Made by a program: the position numbers and the translations under genes
DNA from: Pestalotiopsis fici W106-1
Taxonomy: Eukaryota > Ascomycota > Sordariomycetes > Amphisphaeriales > Sporocadaceae
DNA length: 64,000 bases
NCBI RefSeq assembly: GCF_000516985.1
Contig: NW_006917095.1
Span: 3,608,942-3,672,941, forward strand
Direction: 5' to 3'
Shown: positions 10,742-24,026 of the stretch, in pieces
Layout of the letters: every line of letters begins with the position of its first letter
Numbering within the stretch: the first letter of the stretch is position 1
Notes under the pieces: generated by a model
What the model was told of the DNA's origin: nothing
Database searches by the model: none
What the model saw: the letters and a program-made list of their open reading frames with translations, nothing else

Positions 10742-11746
10742 CTAGAAGCTAGCTCTCTGTCTTTCGGTATGTTTTACCAAGAACTCTTCCAACGCAATAT
10801 TTGTCTCTGCGCTTTTCTCCATGTGCACCCAATGACCAGAGTCAACCTGTACTACATTCATTTCTGAAACCCAAGCAAAGAGCATCTGGGACTGCATCTG
10901 GCTTGATTCAGCGGGCTCTCTTGGTATTACAAGCAACACGGGTTGTTCAATCGTAAAGTCCACCAAGTGCTCTTCATCGGGTACTGACAGATTCTGATCG
11001 AGCATCTTGTAGTACTGGGAAGCGCCCAGATAGCCGTCCTTTCTCCCAAAAACACTCAGGTGCCTCTCGCGCAGTTCCCGCGGAAACCAATCCCCCATGA
11101 CCTGGCCGCCACCGTCTTGGACAAGCGACTTGAACCCATGAAAGGGGCGTAGGTGACGGTTCCAGCACTCTGGATCCGCGGCAAAGAGGACACTCATGAC
11201 GGACTCGGAGTTACGCTCCATAGCGCAATGAGAGTCGGGGTTGCGGCTGATGTACGCGACATATCCCAGCATCTCAGATCCCGTCGCCTTCTTGGTCATT
11301 TCGTTGATAGCATCAAGGTCGAACATGGTTCCCGGCCTGGAAGCCCCGATCCCCAAGAAAGCCAGAGCCGACAGACGTTCAGGGTTATACATGGCAAAGC
11401 GGGAGAGGATCGTCGCACCCCAGTCGTGACCAACACCCACCACCCTCTGCAACTGCTCTTGGTCAAGAAGCTCACCCAGGTCACGGGCAATCAGACTAAG
11501 ACGGTATGCGCTGGCATCCGATGGTGCGCTGCTATCGCCGTAGCCAAGCATATCTGGAACAATGATGCCATGACCTCTAGCAGTGAAATAACGTATCTGG
11601 AAGACCCAGTCGTCGATATGAGATGGCCAGCCGTGAATTAATAGCAGAGTAGGTTTGGCGATTATTGAGCTCGGGATATGCACATACGAATAACGGTAGC
11701 CCCGTGAGGTGAGAAGCTCTTGTCGTGGAGGTAGCGAAAATTCCAT
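10742..11746 (-). CDS. Epoxide hydrolase-like alpha/beta hydrolase
   Basis: An intronless gene of 334 aa. The oxyanion-hole motif HGWP, the GYGDSSAP turn, a nucleophile elbow GHDWGA with Asp as the predicted nucleophile, and a C-terminal GHWVHME with the catalytic His fit the epoxide hydrolase/haloalkane dehalogenase branch. These enzymes open an epoxide through an ester on the Asp. The acid expected before the His (usual strand plus D) is not obvious here: the segment reads LLVIPREPAESSQ. The longest frame begins at a GTG; the ATG at 11746 with G at -3 is the start. No signal peptide is seen, so it is probably cytosolic. It is two genes upstream of the terpene synthase on the same strand, so a role in modifying an epoxy-terpenoid is possible but only inferred. 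Confidence 0.92.
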   Translation of the reverse strand: MEFSLPPRQELLTSRGYRYSYVHIPSSIIAKPTLLLIHGWPSHIDDWVFQIRYFTARGHGIIVPDMLGYGDSSAPSDASAYRLSLIARDLGELLDQEQLQRVVGVGHDWGATILSRFAMYNPERLSALAFLGIGASRPGTMFDLDAINEMTKKATGSEMLGYVAYISRNPDSHCAMERNSESVMSVLFAADPECWNRHLRPFHGFKSLVQDGGGQVMGDWFPRELRERHLSVFGRKDGYLGASQYYKMLDQNLSVPDEEHLVDFTIEQPVLLVIPREPAESSQMQSQMLFAWVSEMNVVQVDSGHWVHMEKSAETNIALEEFLVKHTERQRASF

Positions 11747-12323
11747 GGCCACTTCTTTTCTTCCATCTCTTTTTCTTGTATCGTCGTTGTCGTCGTTGCT
11801 ACTAGTCGTCGCTCAATATATAAGCAGGCAAGTATGTAAACATATAGGCTTGTATGGATGTATCCTAGGCCAAGTCAAGGTTTCAAAAGGACTGGGTGGT
11901 CTGTGGACTGGATTAAATGCTCCCTCGGACACTTTTTCAGGCATATGATCGCTACAAGTCTAGGAAGACTGGAAAAGTTTCCGAGAATCTAAGTACCCAC
12001 CTACCACGTACTTTAGCGTTTTGCTTTTCTCTCTCTCTCTCTTGTAATATTATCGTGATTCCTTTGGCAAGGATGCGCAAATTGATTTGATATGATTCGA
12101 CTGTCCCAAACAACATACAAACCACGTCAGCTTTCCACCTTGGCATTTGGTGGCATGTCATGCAGTATAATCATGATAATCGCAGAGCTAGTAGTCCTAT
12201 TTGGCTTGCTCGCCGTCATCAAATATATAACAGTACTAACTAGTAATATACCTATATAGGTAAGCCGATTCTATTTTCAACCATGTACTCTCACTTGGCC
12301 GTCTCTACCAAATTGAAAGCTCG
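11747..12323. other. Hydrolase promoter region / acetyltransferase 3' flank
   Basis: A spacer of 577 bases between minus-strand genes. It contains a CT-rich run near 12030-12042 on the plus strand and short AT-rich patches near 12220-12260. No gene is supported. Confidence 0.65.
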
Positions 12324-13061
12324 TCAAACCGTTCTACTACGGCTTGACTCCAGCTCTTTGCGGATTTCTACCAAACCTCGCCTCTGTCGACCATTCTCGT
12401 CGAAATTCTCGGCCCTCAACCAAGCCTCTAGCGCACCCTTGATCGTCGGCCACTCATTGTCCACAATGGAGAACCAAGCCGTATCGCGGTTACGGCCCTT
12501 GACAATGAAATGCTTTCTAAAGATGCCCTCAAACACGAAGCCGTACCGTAGCGCTGCCCGTCGGCTTTTGGCATTCAGGCTGTCGCACTTCCACTCGAGC
12601 CGCCGATTGCCCAAGGCCTCAAAACAGTGCCGCATGGCCAAAAAGAGTGCCTCTGTCGCCACCGTGGTACGTTGCAGCGCCGCCGAAAATGTCACGTTGC
12701 CAATTTCGATTCCTCGATTCTTCTCATCCATGCGCATCAGGCTCAGGTAGCCCACGGGACTGCCAGCAGCAAGTCCGGGCAAGTCCACCTGGGTCATGAC
12801 CGTAAAGAACAGCGGGTCCTTTGAGACAACGAGGTTTTCAATTTGCCTGGTAAACGCTTCCTCGCCGGTAAAAGGTCCGGCGGCCATGTACGACCACGTC
12901 TCCACGGGCGAGTCTCGGCACAGGCACTGATACAGTGCTGATGCGTGTCTTGTAGCGACGGGTTCGAGTCTCGTATACTCTCCATCAATTGCCAAATGCT
13001 CTGGACTCTTGGCTGGTCCGGCATTGTCCAGCACCTCGCCCAGTGGTACACTAGTAGACAT
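12324..13061 (-). CDS. GNAT-family N-acetyltransferase (RimJ/RimL-like)
   Basis: A single exon of 245 aa. The fold is recognised by GYLSLMRMDEKNRGIEIGNV (beta strands 2-4), the acetyl-CoA loop region LQRTTVATEALFLAM, and the late segments WKCDSLNAKSRRAALRYGF and GIFRKH. The N-x-x-S-R-x-A-x-x-x-G-F pattern is typical of RimJ/RimL-type acetyltransferases. The glycines of the classic Q/R-x-x-G-x-G/A loop are replaced by Thr, as I recall for this fungal subgroup. Substrate is unknown. The ATG at 13061 lies in an AACATG context with A at -3. An in-frame ATG at 13097 would add 12 acidic residues and is less likely. Confidence 0.9.
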   Translation of the reverse strand: MSTSVPLGEVLDNAGPAKSPEHLAIDGEYTRLEPVATRHASALYQCLCRDSPVETWSYMAAGPFTGEEAFTRQIENLVVSKDPLFFTVMTQVDLPGLAAGSPVGYLSLMRMDEKNRGIEIGNVTFSAALQRTTVATEALFLAMRHCFEALGNRRLEWKCDSLNAKSRRAALRYGFVFEGIFRKHFIVKGRNRDTAWFSIVDNEWPTIKGALEAWLRAENFDENGRQRRGLVEIRKELESSRSRTV

Positions 13062-13808
13062 GTTGATGTTTTCTTCTTCTTCTCTGGAAAGAACCAATAA
13101 TGCTGTTGGATGAGGTGGAGGAGGAGAGATGTGTAATTAGCCAGTAGCCAGTTCGTCAGCTCCCTTTGCTATTGCCCGGGCAATGTAGTTGGGCAGTGCC
13201 TGAATATCTTGTTGTATAGGTGTATGTATATATAGCTATGTTTTATGCGTGCTACTTAGGTGCTCTAGACTCTGGTGACTAACCTCCTACATAAGTGAAC
13301 ATGACCGAGTCGGAACTTCCGATATTAAGACCGCCCCGGTATCGGAGAATGACAAGGGATATACCGTCCGTCTACTTGCCTCAAGGTCATAATATGCGAT
13401 CAAAAGTGGCACCTCGGAACCCATTCATGTTTGCTAGCAACTCACAGATTCAAATCACGTATGCGGTCACGATAACAAAGTCGCAAAGAAACAACAGCTT
13501 CATCAAGACAGACCTTCCGAGTACTATACACGCAGTACAACCGCCTTGGGCGGCAATCCTAGAAACACATTTATTATACATAAATCCCATAACGGTGCCT
13601 GCGACCTCCGCGCCATACCAAGAAGCAACGTCTTTCTAGACGCGGTATTTCCTCCATATCATTTCATGCTCAGCAGCGAATCTCTCTATCCCTGTCCTGC
13701 CAGACATTCTTCGTGCAAACAAGTCAAATGGTAACGAGGCTGAAAATGCCTCAAACCCTCCCCGCCACGTATCACTAGGTCGGGGAAACATCAAATAGAA
13801 CAAGTGTC
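13062..13808. other. Acetyltransferase promoter / SAPS gene 3' flank
   Basis: About 750 bases between minus-strand genes. A 114-codon plus-strand frame at 13295-13639 has no recognisable features and biased composition. I treat it as chance. Confidence 0.6.
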
Positions 13809-16800
13809 CTAGACGACAACCTCCTCATCGTCAGGGTCCTCGATACTCGACCGTGCCTTGGCCTCATGGGTGCTTTTAATCTTTCCCCCATCATCACTGC
13901 TGATCTCCTCGTGCTCCGGTTTCTCAGAGTCCCCCTCTTTTGATTTCTCCTTTTCTTTGTCCTTGGATCCGAAACCTTGACTACTGAACGGCCATAGACT
14001 TGTGAAAGCTGAACTTTTCTGGTTCTGATTGGGAGGATGAACCGGCAGGGGTTTCACAATGACATTGCTCTTCTCATTGTGGGCTTCTTCTTCAGGCATG
14101 GCAAAATCGCCGAATTCCTCGTCTTCTTCGTCGCCTTGGTCGTCATTGTCCGAGTCAGAATCGTCACGCCCATCGCCAAACTTTTCTTGCCGGTTCCGCG
14201 AGAGCGCACTTCGCCACCAGCTACCGCGTCCATGAGAGTTCCAGGCCGAGTTCTCGTCTCCACCTAGACCATCATCGCTATCGTCGTCAACATCTTCGGC
14301 ATCGTCCTCAAATGGATTCCGTAGAATGCTGTCAGGCTCTCTTGTGAGTTGCAAATCACCATCTTCGTCCTCATCGTCGCCACCCTCGATATGAGCAGAC
14401 TGAGCAGAAGCACCCGCACTATTCTTCTGGTGCATAGCTAGGCGGGCCGCCAATTGCAAACGGGCGCGAGACGGCGGAACATTCAACGGCGGCGGGGGCG
14501 GCGGGGGAGGCGGGATTGAGGGTGGATCCAGGGACGATTGATCGTTCAAAGAGCCCGTATAGGAGCGGAACTATTGGCTGTCAGACCATTGGCCAAAACA
14601 CATGTAGGCTTTCAAAACAGCCACAAGCAACAAGTAGCCGCCACGCGGACAAGCAAGAGTCATTCCACCTGGTAGCACGCAAGAATAATTAAACAATATA
14701 AGGGGGAGGGGCACGTACCCGCGAAGGTTGGGACGATGAACTAGTGACTAATAAAGACTTACCTCATGAACTGCGTCCTCTTCGTTCTCTTCCGAATCTT
14801 CGTCCTCGTCGCTAGAGTTGCGATCAAAGTCCGAGCCTGATCCAGCAATGCCACCGCCAATCGCGAAGGCGCCGCCGTAGCTACTCGCACTTCCATTGTC
14901 GTCTGCTCCGCCATTAAGACCTGCTTCAGAAAGAGCATTCGAACCCTGGGTACTACCAAGGCCGATCTGTCCAAGGGCCATACCAAGATTGTTTCCGGCC
15001 ATTGCCGCACGATTACTCATGGCAACCTCGGGCCTGACACCGCCGAGAATGGCATTATCTCTCTCGCGCGTCTCTGCTAATGCGCCTTCGACATAATTGA
15101 TCCAATCTTGACTCATGACTCGGTCGAGCACCAGCTCGGACAAGAGCTCCGGAGGGTTGCGCTCCGTGAACTTGACTACCTCCTCGGCAATAAGGGTAAG
15201 ATGACCCATGTAGCCCATGCGGGTCTTGTTCTTGGCTTGAGACTCCTCGCTGCGGTTTTGTCCATCTATAATGGCATTCGTAATATCGGCGGCCTCGAAT
15301 AGAGAAATCGCTAGAGTCGGGTTGAACCCGCGATCAATAGGGCCGTTGAAGACTTGTTGCACAATATCATAGACTACATTGTGAAGGAAATTGTTCCATG
15401 GGTACTTGAAGAAAAACGACTGGAGCAGAGGGTAAAGGAATAAAGTATTAGCAGGATATTAGTGCTGGGGGTTAGACGTCGACTCACCAATATCGTCGGG
15501 ACAACCTTATGTTCGACAAATTGCATCTTGAGATAGTCACCCACAACTGGCTCAGTCGATTCATTGATAGGGCGCTGCTGAGTAGGTTGCTCAGCATCGT
15601 GTCCCACCACAATGGAGCCGTCGCCGGAGTCGGTGGCAGGTGTCGCTTCCAACTCAATAGCTCCTGGTTTTGCGCCAGTGACTGTGTGGGTAGATTCAGA
15701 GTCGCCTTCGAGCCCTTTGGTTGGAATTTCAACCTTGTTGCTCGCTGTCAGATCAGAAATGGTCGACTCTAGCTCTGCCTGCAGCTTATCACCGGCCAAT
15801 TGGCTTTCTGCTGCGGCCACCTCTGCGGTGTTCTCTGATGAAGGGGCACTGATGCTTGTAGCTTCCACACCCTCTTGTCCAACTGGCGCGATATCCAATG
15901 CTGCTGTGGCAGAGTCTTCCGAAGATGTCGTTTCATTACTCTCGGTCTGGCCGACCTGAGCAGCGGCAGGTTCGGCAGCAACCTTCTTAGGGGACAGTGG
16001 CGCAACAACCATGTCGGGATTCTCAATATCTGGCAAGTCATTGACCTTAGCGTCCTGGACGTGCAGTCTCGGTGAGCTGAGTGGTTCATCGACAAAATCA
16101 TCATCATCATCCTTGTCCAAGAATGAAGAGATGGGTCCTGATGGCATTTCGTCCTCGGCCTTGACAAATTCGTGGGATGTGTCCTCTGTCATATCGCCGG
16201 AGGGTGTGACCTCCTCAAAGCCGTCGTCGTCAGAGGCATTGGTGATCTCTAGACGTCGGCTGTCATCTGGCGAGGAGTGACGACCACGCATGGTCAGATC
16301 CTCGGCGGAGGACTGTGCCTCTTCGGTGCGGATAGGCACGAGCTTGCCCTCAGCTCGCAGTCTCCGCCTTTCCTGGTCGCGCAGAGCGATGACCTGCTCC
16401 GAACCAACTTCGTTAAGCAGAGCCATGTTGCTGCAGTGCAGCAACTCGGCCATCAACTCACAGGTTTTAAAGCGATCAAAACCCAAGGGTTCGATGTCAT
16501 CGTCAAAGGTTGAGGCAATACGCTGTTTCTGTGCATTGGTATTCATGATAAGATTCATGAAATCAGGGACTCGATCGGCGAAGCGGCGGAGGAGCGTTCC
16601 TAGGTAGATGGGGTCCCGAGAAGAGGGAGCCGCGTTGTTATCGGGGCCGACATCCGGATCGTAGTCAGAGTTGTTTTTTCGTATAACCTCGATAATGATG
16701 CCAACGCCCACTGTCAAGGGGTTGCCACCGCCGAGCATATAACCGATCAGCTGCTCGACACAGGGTTTCGAGACGAGCTGACGGGTGAGCTCGTTAGGTC

Positions 16801-17709
16801 CGATGCAGGCTTGCTCATTCTGTGAGGCGTTGGCCGATACGGTAATGATAGCCTTCATGAAGTCGCCAGCCGAAGTCTGGGTTGCCCAACTGTGTTCAGG
16901 TCCGAGGAAGGATAGCAACGTGGGCATCACATCTTTAGTATACAACCACTAGAAAATATAGTTTTTTTGGTTAATGCCTGGTGACGGTACTTGGAGGGGG
17001 GCGCACAATCTGTGCCCTGGAGATCATGACATACCTCGACTATACCCTGGCCCGAATCGGTTCTCTCGAGACTGATGATTTTGAGCAGTAGATCCATGAT
17101 CATGGGACAATCAACATGGCGCAGCATATCTGGAATAGCCCTATCAAGCGACTTGAGAAGGTCGAGCATCTCCTCAGTCTTCTTATCAAACAAGGACTCG
17201 TTGACCTTTGTAAAGTAGCTTGCTTGCAGAGGATCGAGAGGGGCAGGCAGTTTCAGAAAATTCCAAAAGTCGCGAAGCAACGAAGTGCTTTCCATGAGTG
17301 CCTCATAGATGCTCCAGTTATCTGAAGACAGCACCTCGGCGGCAACGTAGGCATAGCGGTTGCGCTTCTTCTCGCCCTCGTCTTCATCGTGCTCACCGTC
17401 GGTGGTGGCGCCGGATGAGGCACGCGGGCGGCCAAAGGGCAGAACTAATTTGCCCTTCTTCTTATCTTCGTCTCCCTCCTTGTCCTCATCAGGGTTCTCG
17501 ACAGGTTCGAGCTTGGGTGCGACGACATATTCGAGAAGCTTTTGCAGAACCTTATCCTCGCGCAGGTACTCGATGAGCTTCGTATTGTGCTGCTTAAGCT
17601 CTTGTATCAAATCGCTCTCGTCTAGGAGATCCTCTAGAGAGAAGTCTGGCTTCTCGAGGATTGTGTCAATGGTCGAGATGTTGGCGTAACCGCCGAATCT
17701 CCAGAACAT
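13809..17709 (-). CDS. ekc1: SAPS-domain protein, Sit4/PP6 phosphatase-associated (Ekc1-like)
   Basis: Four exons: 17709-17035, 16948-15488, 15419-14763, 14570-13809. They give 1,184 aa. The N-terminus (MFWRFGGYANISTIDTIL) and the helical repeats that follow are the SAPS signature, continuing through FFFKYPWNNFLHNVVYDIVQ across the exon 2/3 junction. The middle (about nt 15500-16330) is a long acidic, Ser/Thr-rich low-complexity insert. The C-terminal exon is acidic with a proline run, then basic. Family members bind Sit4/PP6-type phosphatase catalytic subunits and govern the G1/S transition, kinetochore function and nutrient signalling. All three introns are phase 0 (86, 68 and 192 nt) with good donors (GTATGT, GTGAGT, GTAAGT). 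The frame is intact and well conserved by eye. Confidence 0.96.
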
Positions 17710-20700
17710 GTTGACGGGTGTTCTGGTCTGCGCCTGAGTTCAGAGCGCGATGGGCCGGACATGCGAGAAGTGTTTAGCGGTCCAGAGGTCTTTGCAAATC
17801 CAGCATGCAAAAATGCTGCTATCGGCGCCTGATCCTTCGGTCAATGCAGGGTGGGCGCGGACCTTGTTCAGCGACCGGGGCCAAAGGTCGCACGGGTCAA
17901 TAGGCTGTAGGGTCGATATGCCTGACGGGACTCTACAAGGCGTGGGAAAAGGTCTGCATCGAGACAGGTCGGAGAATACGTGGATGATGGATAGGGTGAT
18001 TGAGACGGGTGTGTGTGTGTGTGTGTGTGTGTGCAATGTGTGAGCACACAGCTATCGTCGACGGCCGTTTGGTCGTCGCGGGTGGGGGGCTGGGTTGGTT
18101 TAGTCAGTCAGGGTCCGCAGTCTGTACCTAATGTAGAGTGGTCTAGATTAAGGCAGACCGGGCACTGGGCACATGTGGTAGGCTCCAGCGAGTGACCGGG
18201 CGATCTGAGCTGCGGAGAAGGGCGCCGCCACAAGATGGAAATTCTCCTGCCACCTATCTGCCTCCTTCTAGTAATCGAACGTGATGATGGAGTAGGTAGG
18301 TAGGCATTGGACGGAACAGCGTCTGATGAAACGTACCTGCACGTCTGATTGTGATTGAGTAGGTAGATTTCAAAATGGCTGCCAGAGCACACACCAATTT
18401 ACCTAATGGGCGAGTGATTCGCTGCTTACAACGTCCAGCGGAGCATAAATAAGCGATGCAAATAGAGCCCGAGGGAATATGTAGTGATGATTGGAAATAG
18501 CGTAGGTACACTGTAGATAGGCCTACCTCGTTTAAGCTCAAGGGTGCATAGGCACCTACCAGGTAGCTGTATTTGTATCAGATGGTTTTGGATGGTGATT
18601 GCTTTGCCACAAGGTGCCTGGCGCGCTAGGGCCTGAATGTACCTCAAGCTGGAATTTCCTTTGCTTTTATCTCAATACTATTTTCCGCATCTAGAAAGCC
18701 AGAGGGCAATACCGAAAAAAGAAGAGAGATAGAGAGAGAGCAAATAAGGAAGGAAAAATTAGGAAAAAAAAGGAAGGGCTATGGCTACCTCTCAGTACCT
18801 AGGCAGGTAAATATGCATGGATGCATTAAGTGAGATGTTGGAGGAAGCGGATGCTGAGTGACATGGACCTGCGAGCTGACCTGGAAAGGTTGTGGCTCGT
18901 TGGCAACAGGCCGTGGGTAGGTCAGCTTGGTCATTCTTTTTTCAACAGAATCCGATTGATCGATCCATGACAGGATTTGCCCGGGTAGGTCGCGCCCTTG
19001 GTGCCTTAATACAGGACCAGGACTATTGCTTCCTTGACGAGCTTGGGAACTGCTGCCAACAGCTTGGTTGACGTGTAGATATGAAATACGCACATACCTG
19101 TATTAACAACCTTGTCATACGTACCGTATCAACGCTTGTAATGATGAAGCCTTCCATCTCACAGTAACGTTTGGCTCTTCTCACGTTTTCGTAGGTCCTC
19201 AGAGTTTCAACAGAATCTTGAATTTATTCGGTATCTTCCTTTCCCATCGCTCGACGACTGCCTGGCAAGACTAGGACTTATTACCCAATCTAAAGTGTAT
19301 GTCCTCGACCTAAAGGGCGGCCAGCCTCTGCTAGGATTTCCTTCCTTTATATGATTTGCTCTCTATATGGTACCTGGTCAAAAGTCATAAGCACTGAGTG
19401 CATGAGCCGCCGCTGGATCATAAAACTTGGAATTTGGACGCGTTAATAAGTCAAGTTGATGTGAAAGGATGTTATAGCATTTTGCACCTACTATAAATAT
19501 CTATAGTAGGAAGGTACAGAGTACGCAACCAGTCCTATAACTTTACTACTGGCCGACTCCATACAATGAATCAAAACCACAGTGGCCAAGTAGGAGAGTG
19601 CGCGGGCCATACGTAGGCGTGTCAAGCCTGTTCAAAACTACTACCTACACACACAGTCATAGACGTACCTAGGTACACAGTACAGGTAAAGGCAGATCTG
19701 CAAATCTTTATTCCTAGCGGTTTCGGAGACTTTATCATCGAGTTCCAATGAGATTCTCCGAGATACGTAGTTCAAGAGGGGAGAACCCGCTTGCTGTTTC
19801 AGCGATAGGGCAACGAAAGAATAGGGGCGAGAAAAGCAAAAATCGCAGCAGCAACATGATGATGGCACCTGCGATTGGCGGACTTCAGTAGCAATGCTGG
19901 GGCCATGATGGAGACAAGCCCTGACATGCCAAAGGGCTCAAAGAGTCAAGGCCCAAGGGGCCTCTGGCTCTGGCTTCCTGGCGAGCTCCTGGCAAGCGTC
20001 TCGGCACAGAACGCTGCCAAGCAACCAAGCCACGTGAGGACGGGGCCTCCAAATGTTTGACGCTTCACGCGATCTGCATAAGCCCCACCACCACTGAACT
20101 AGGTTATGTAGTATTGCGTACCGTCTTCCATGTAGGTACTAAGGTAAAAGGTATGTAAAGAACATTGAATAGGACTGATGACTTACTGACTGACTGACTG
20201 ATAGATCAAAATATCGGCAGAAGGATCCCGGTCAGCCATTATGTCGCAATTGGATGTAACTCGAACTATTACAACAAAAGTATTCTCTCTCTTTTTTTTA
20301 TATATATCTCTCTTTCTCAATATTAGTTACATATATCCTGGCCTTACATCACTCTCGACGCACTTGGATTAAACAGTCAATAAGTGGTCCAAGCGACACC
20401 ATATACTCGCCGGCTCATATTAACGTATCCAGACTTGGAAACATCGGAGGAAATACCACTCTAACCATTCATGCTTGGCAGTTGATGTCGGCGCCTACTC
20501 GAAGGCCGTCCCATCTGCTTCTGCTCGCCAAGCAGACACTTGGAAGAGTGTCGGTACGGTTATATCGATGGGCCAACCTCTATGTGAGAGTTCGTCATGA
20601 GTCACACATGTATTCAAAAGATGAATATGTTTCCCCGACCAATGAATCCCTTAGGACTTTGCTGGCATATTTCATGTTCATCCTTGGTCGTTGATTGTGG

Positions 20701-22780
20701 TCACAATACTCCGTTTGGTATAAGTAACGACAAGACTTGGACGCCGCCTTTCCTTCTCTTTACATAAACCCCGTGACTTTCACGGCCTCAAGGTCACTAA
20801 GCTCGTTCCTCTGGTCGGATAGTGTATATTGGTAGAAACGATCGAAGAAATTGGCCTCGATCGGAATGGAATGTACGTCACAAACATGTCGGCAGAAGGC
20901 AAATTTGCGAGAAGTAAATCAATCTTAATGCACAAATAGTCTGACCATCTTGGACATTGGGATAGCTCATTTGTCTGTGACCAGTGCTTCGGCAGACGTG
21001 TGATTAATGTCTATTTATGTTACCATACTTAGAGTGTTCCGGTCTGGGACAACTCGTGGATGACACAAACTATACTGCTGGTAGTCACCACCCATGGTGT
21101 TTCCCCCCCTTAGCCTCTCGTCGGCTAATCGCCCAGCAGCTACTTGTGGCAGGGAAAAAGTCGGATTCACTGCCTGCGTAAATAAAGAATATGACATCTC
21201 GGAGAAGCGGGCGTGTTGTATCCATCCACGCGCGGAGGAGAAGAGTGCATCAAAAAGAAAGGGAAGCGGCCTGTATGCTGTTGGTTGATATCATGTCTTA
21301 TGCGTTATGTGGATGCATCATGTCACTATTCCAGCACCGTTCTCATACAGAACCGTGTTTGCGAGTAGTGAGAGGTACTGGTTATTTCACCGCTGAGGAT
21401 GTATGAGTCCGTGGATGAACAAACTCCAGAAGAGCGGCGCATGGACTTCCCGGCAATGTCACGAGAATTGTTTGAAAAATTCCGAGATTTGACTCCTAAG
21501 ATCGCAGGAGCTTATTGTCCTCAAAGCAGATTTGAACGGCCACATAACAACGTGACTTCTTATGGGTAGGAATCCAACAAGTCCGAACAAAAAGGACAAA
21601 GACGGACAAGACTTGGCTTTTCTGTCATGTTTATTGCTGCTCAAAGTGGCATATGAATAATATGTTCCCAGAAGACCCGTTTGTCCAGAGTGGTTGCAGG
21701 ATAAAATTGATTAGTGATGCAGACAGAACTAACCTAGTTTAAACCACGAAGTCGAAGCATTAGCCAAATAGACCATCATCAGTCATATACATGTCACAGT
21801 CGGGGACACGAAAGAAAGAAGACAAAGGGGCAAAAGCAAAAAAAGAAAGAGAAGGTATAAAGCGGACATGTTCATGGAGAGATCAGCAGAAAACGGTTGG
21901 CAGTGTATGTACTATGTATGGGCTTAGACAGCTAAAAGTGGCCCACGTATGTTAGTCACTTGCACGGGAGAAGAAGGACCCAGCGCTCAGCCGCAAGTTC
22001 TAAACTTGTTTCACCATTAGCTCGGATGCTGTGATTGGCCTTTCAGTCTCTTGGAAATTAGTAAGCCATATCCGGCAAAGTCTTGCCATACCGTTTCCCA
22101 TGGATCTGGGTATCTTGGTAGTATCGGTTATGGTTTATTGCCGCCAGTGACTCCCTAGCCCTTAGCGCGCCCGTGGGGAATACGAGCTGGGCAATTGGGA
22201 TCGTTACATTCCATTCTCGTAATAACCCACAGCTCGGAAGCCCGATGAGTGTACCGAAAGCATGGCTCACCTTGCAGCAATTGCGGCTTGAGTCCATGAG
22301 TTTCAGTTTCCCATCATGGCTATGGGTCAATCGACGAGATTGATGATTGCAGCAAGTGAGGGTCTTGAAACTCACTCTCCATCCGCCGGCTGCCTCCCAA
22401 AAGAAGGAAAAGAGGAAGAAGAAGAAAAACGGTCTTGTGTGGAGCTCCGCTGATCAGAGGAGCGACTCCAGCAAGAGTCCAGTCATTGGGTGATTCTGTA
22501 TTGATGAGCAAGGATATCCAGGAACCACAAGGCCGACCAACAGCTCCCCAGTCACCACACAGTAGTCAAGGAGTATAGAGCACTACTCCCTGCCTCATGT
22601 CTCGACTCTGATGTCTATGGTTCTCATTGTCTATGCCGACCCCAGGAACAAAATTCTCGTTCCTGGTTCTGATGGATATCAGAAACAGGAACAGGGGGCT
22701 TTGCTTTTGCGCTAGTAAATGCGGGTGCTCGGGTAGAGTAATTACCTAGGTACAATGACCGGAACTTTATATGCGTGCAC
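17710..22780. other. Gene-poor spacer with microsatellites
   Basis: About 5 kb upstream of the SAPS gene without a supportable coding gene. All frames are short and lack domain features. Visible structure is limited to a GT repeat, purine-rich tracts (18710-18780), a GACTGACTGACTGACTGA run near 20185, and short TAGGTA-type arrays (for example 18293-18304). The first few hundred bases should include the SAPS promoter. No tRNA or rRNA pattern was found. Confidence 0.6.
18009..18033. repeat. GT dinucleotide microsatellite, 12 units
   Basis: A perfect GT repeat about 300 bases upstream of the SAPS start codon, read directly. Confidence 0.95.
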
Positions 22781-22899
22781 GGACCAAAATGCATAAATTT
22801 TCAGTTCCAATTACCACTTTTTAATTACGATATCTCAGCCACCACGGGGTTTACGGAATTGGGAATAAGCTTATTTTAATCGTTATCTAATACTTTATA

Positions 22900-22910
22900 T
22901 ACCACCCTTT
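22900..22910 (+). repeat. Left terminal inverted repeat of the relic
   Basis: TACCACCCTTT, preceded by TA. It is a perfect inverted match to 24027-24037. Confidence 0.75.
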
Positions 22911-24026
22911 AGCTTTTTTAATTATACGTAGCCGGTCTGGGATAAATTAAATTAAAGTGTTAATTAAGTTTATTTTTATCTCCCTTTACGCATTTTAAAT
23001 TAATTTTCTCGCGTATGCTTCGTCGGTAATATTTTTTTTAAGCTTTAAAAAAGCAGGTTTTAATTTACGGATTTGCTTTTTTAATTCTTATTATACGTAT
23101 TCGATAAAATTAAAATCCGGGCTATAAAGTGGCTATTCGATAAGCTTTACCCCCTCGTCGGACAGCTATTTTATCGTACGGTAACTTTTATATATTAAAG
23201 CGTTATTTTAAACGAAAAAATCGCTAAATATATATAGCGGAAGCAGGCCTTCCTCGAGGACCTTTATATATAACTTTAAGCTTATTCTTTAGCGCGGTGC
23301 ATCCGGATTTTTTTAGCAAAATACGATCGGGGACCTTCTTTTTTTTTTACGGTTTTGCTATATTATTCCCTAAATTATTACGGAGATTTTCGGCTTTTTA
23401 TAACTTTATATATTTACGAAATCGGGACGGAACCTTTCGCTTGCTAAACGGAAGATTTATTAGCTAAGTTTCCCGGATTTATTACACACCGTATATTTAT
23501 CCGAAAATAAGGCTCGGAAAAGCTTACGTAGCTCCGCCGGTTTTAAATATTTTCGTGCGAAAGCAAGCCTAGCCGCTGCGTTTTTTTCCGTAAAAAGGAT
23601 CCTTTTAGCTTTTTTCTAATTTTTAAAATAATAGCGTTAAAAAATCCTTTTATAAGTTTTTATATAAATAAAAAAGGTGCTCCTCCTAATAAGCTAAAAA
23701 TAAGTATCTTCCGGGTATTTACGGGCAAAAATAATTAAATAGCGTTTTTCCCGGAAAATTATTTTATATTTCCCTTTCCTTCGATTACCTATTTTCCTAA
23801 TTTATTTTATTTATATACGGCCGATTATTTTAATAATGGTTTAGCGCCGTACGGTGCCGAACGCGTCCGCGAAATCGCTATGCTTTTTACTAGCTATAGC
23901 GGCACCGGCTATAAATATACGGGCATCCGATATAAATTCCCCGTTACGCCTACGATTTCCCGATAATTCGGTACCGAATTAACGTAAAATAGCCATCGTA
24001 ATGGTGCATAGTAAAAAAAATAAAAC

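Noticed and set aside
13295..13639. A 114-codon plus-strand frame upstream of the acetyltransferase
   Set aside because: It has no domain features, overlaps another unrelated frame and shows no splice-consistent extension.
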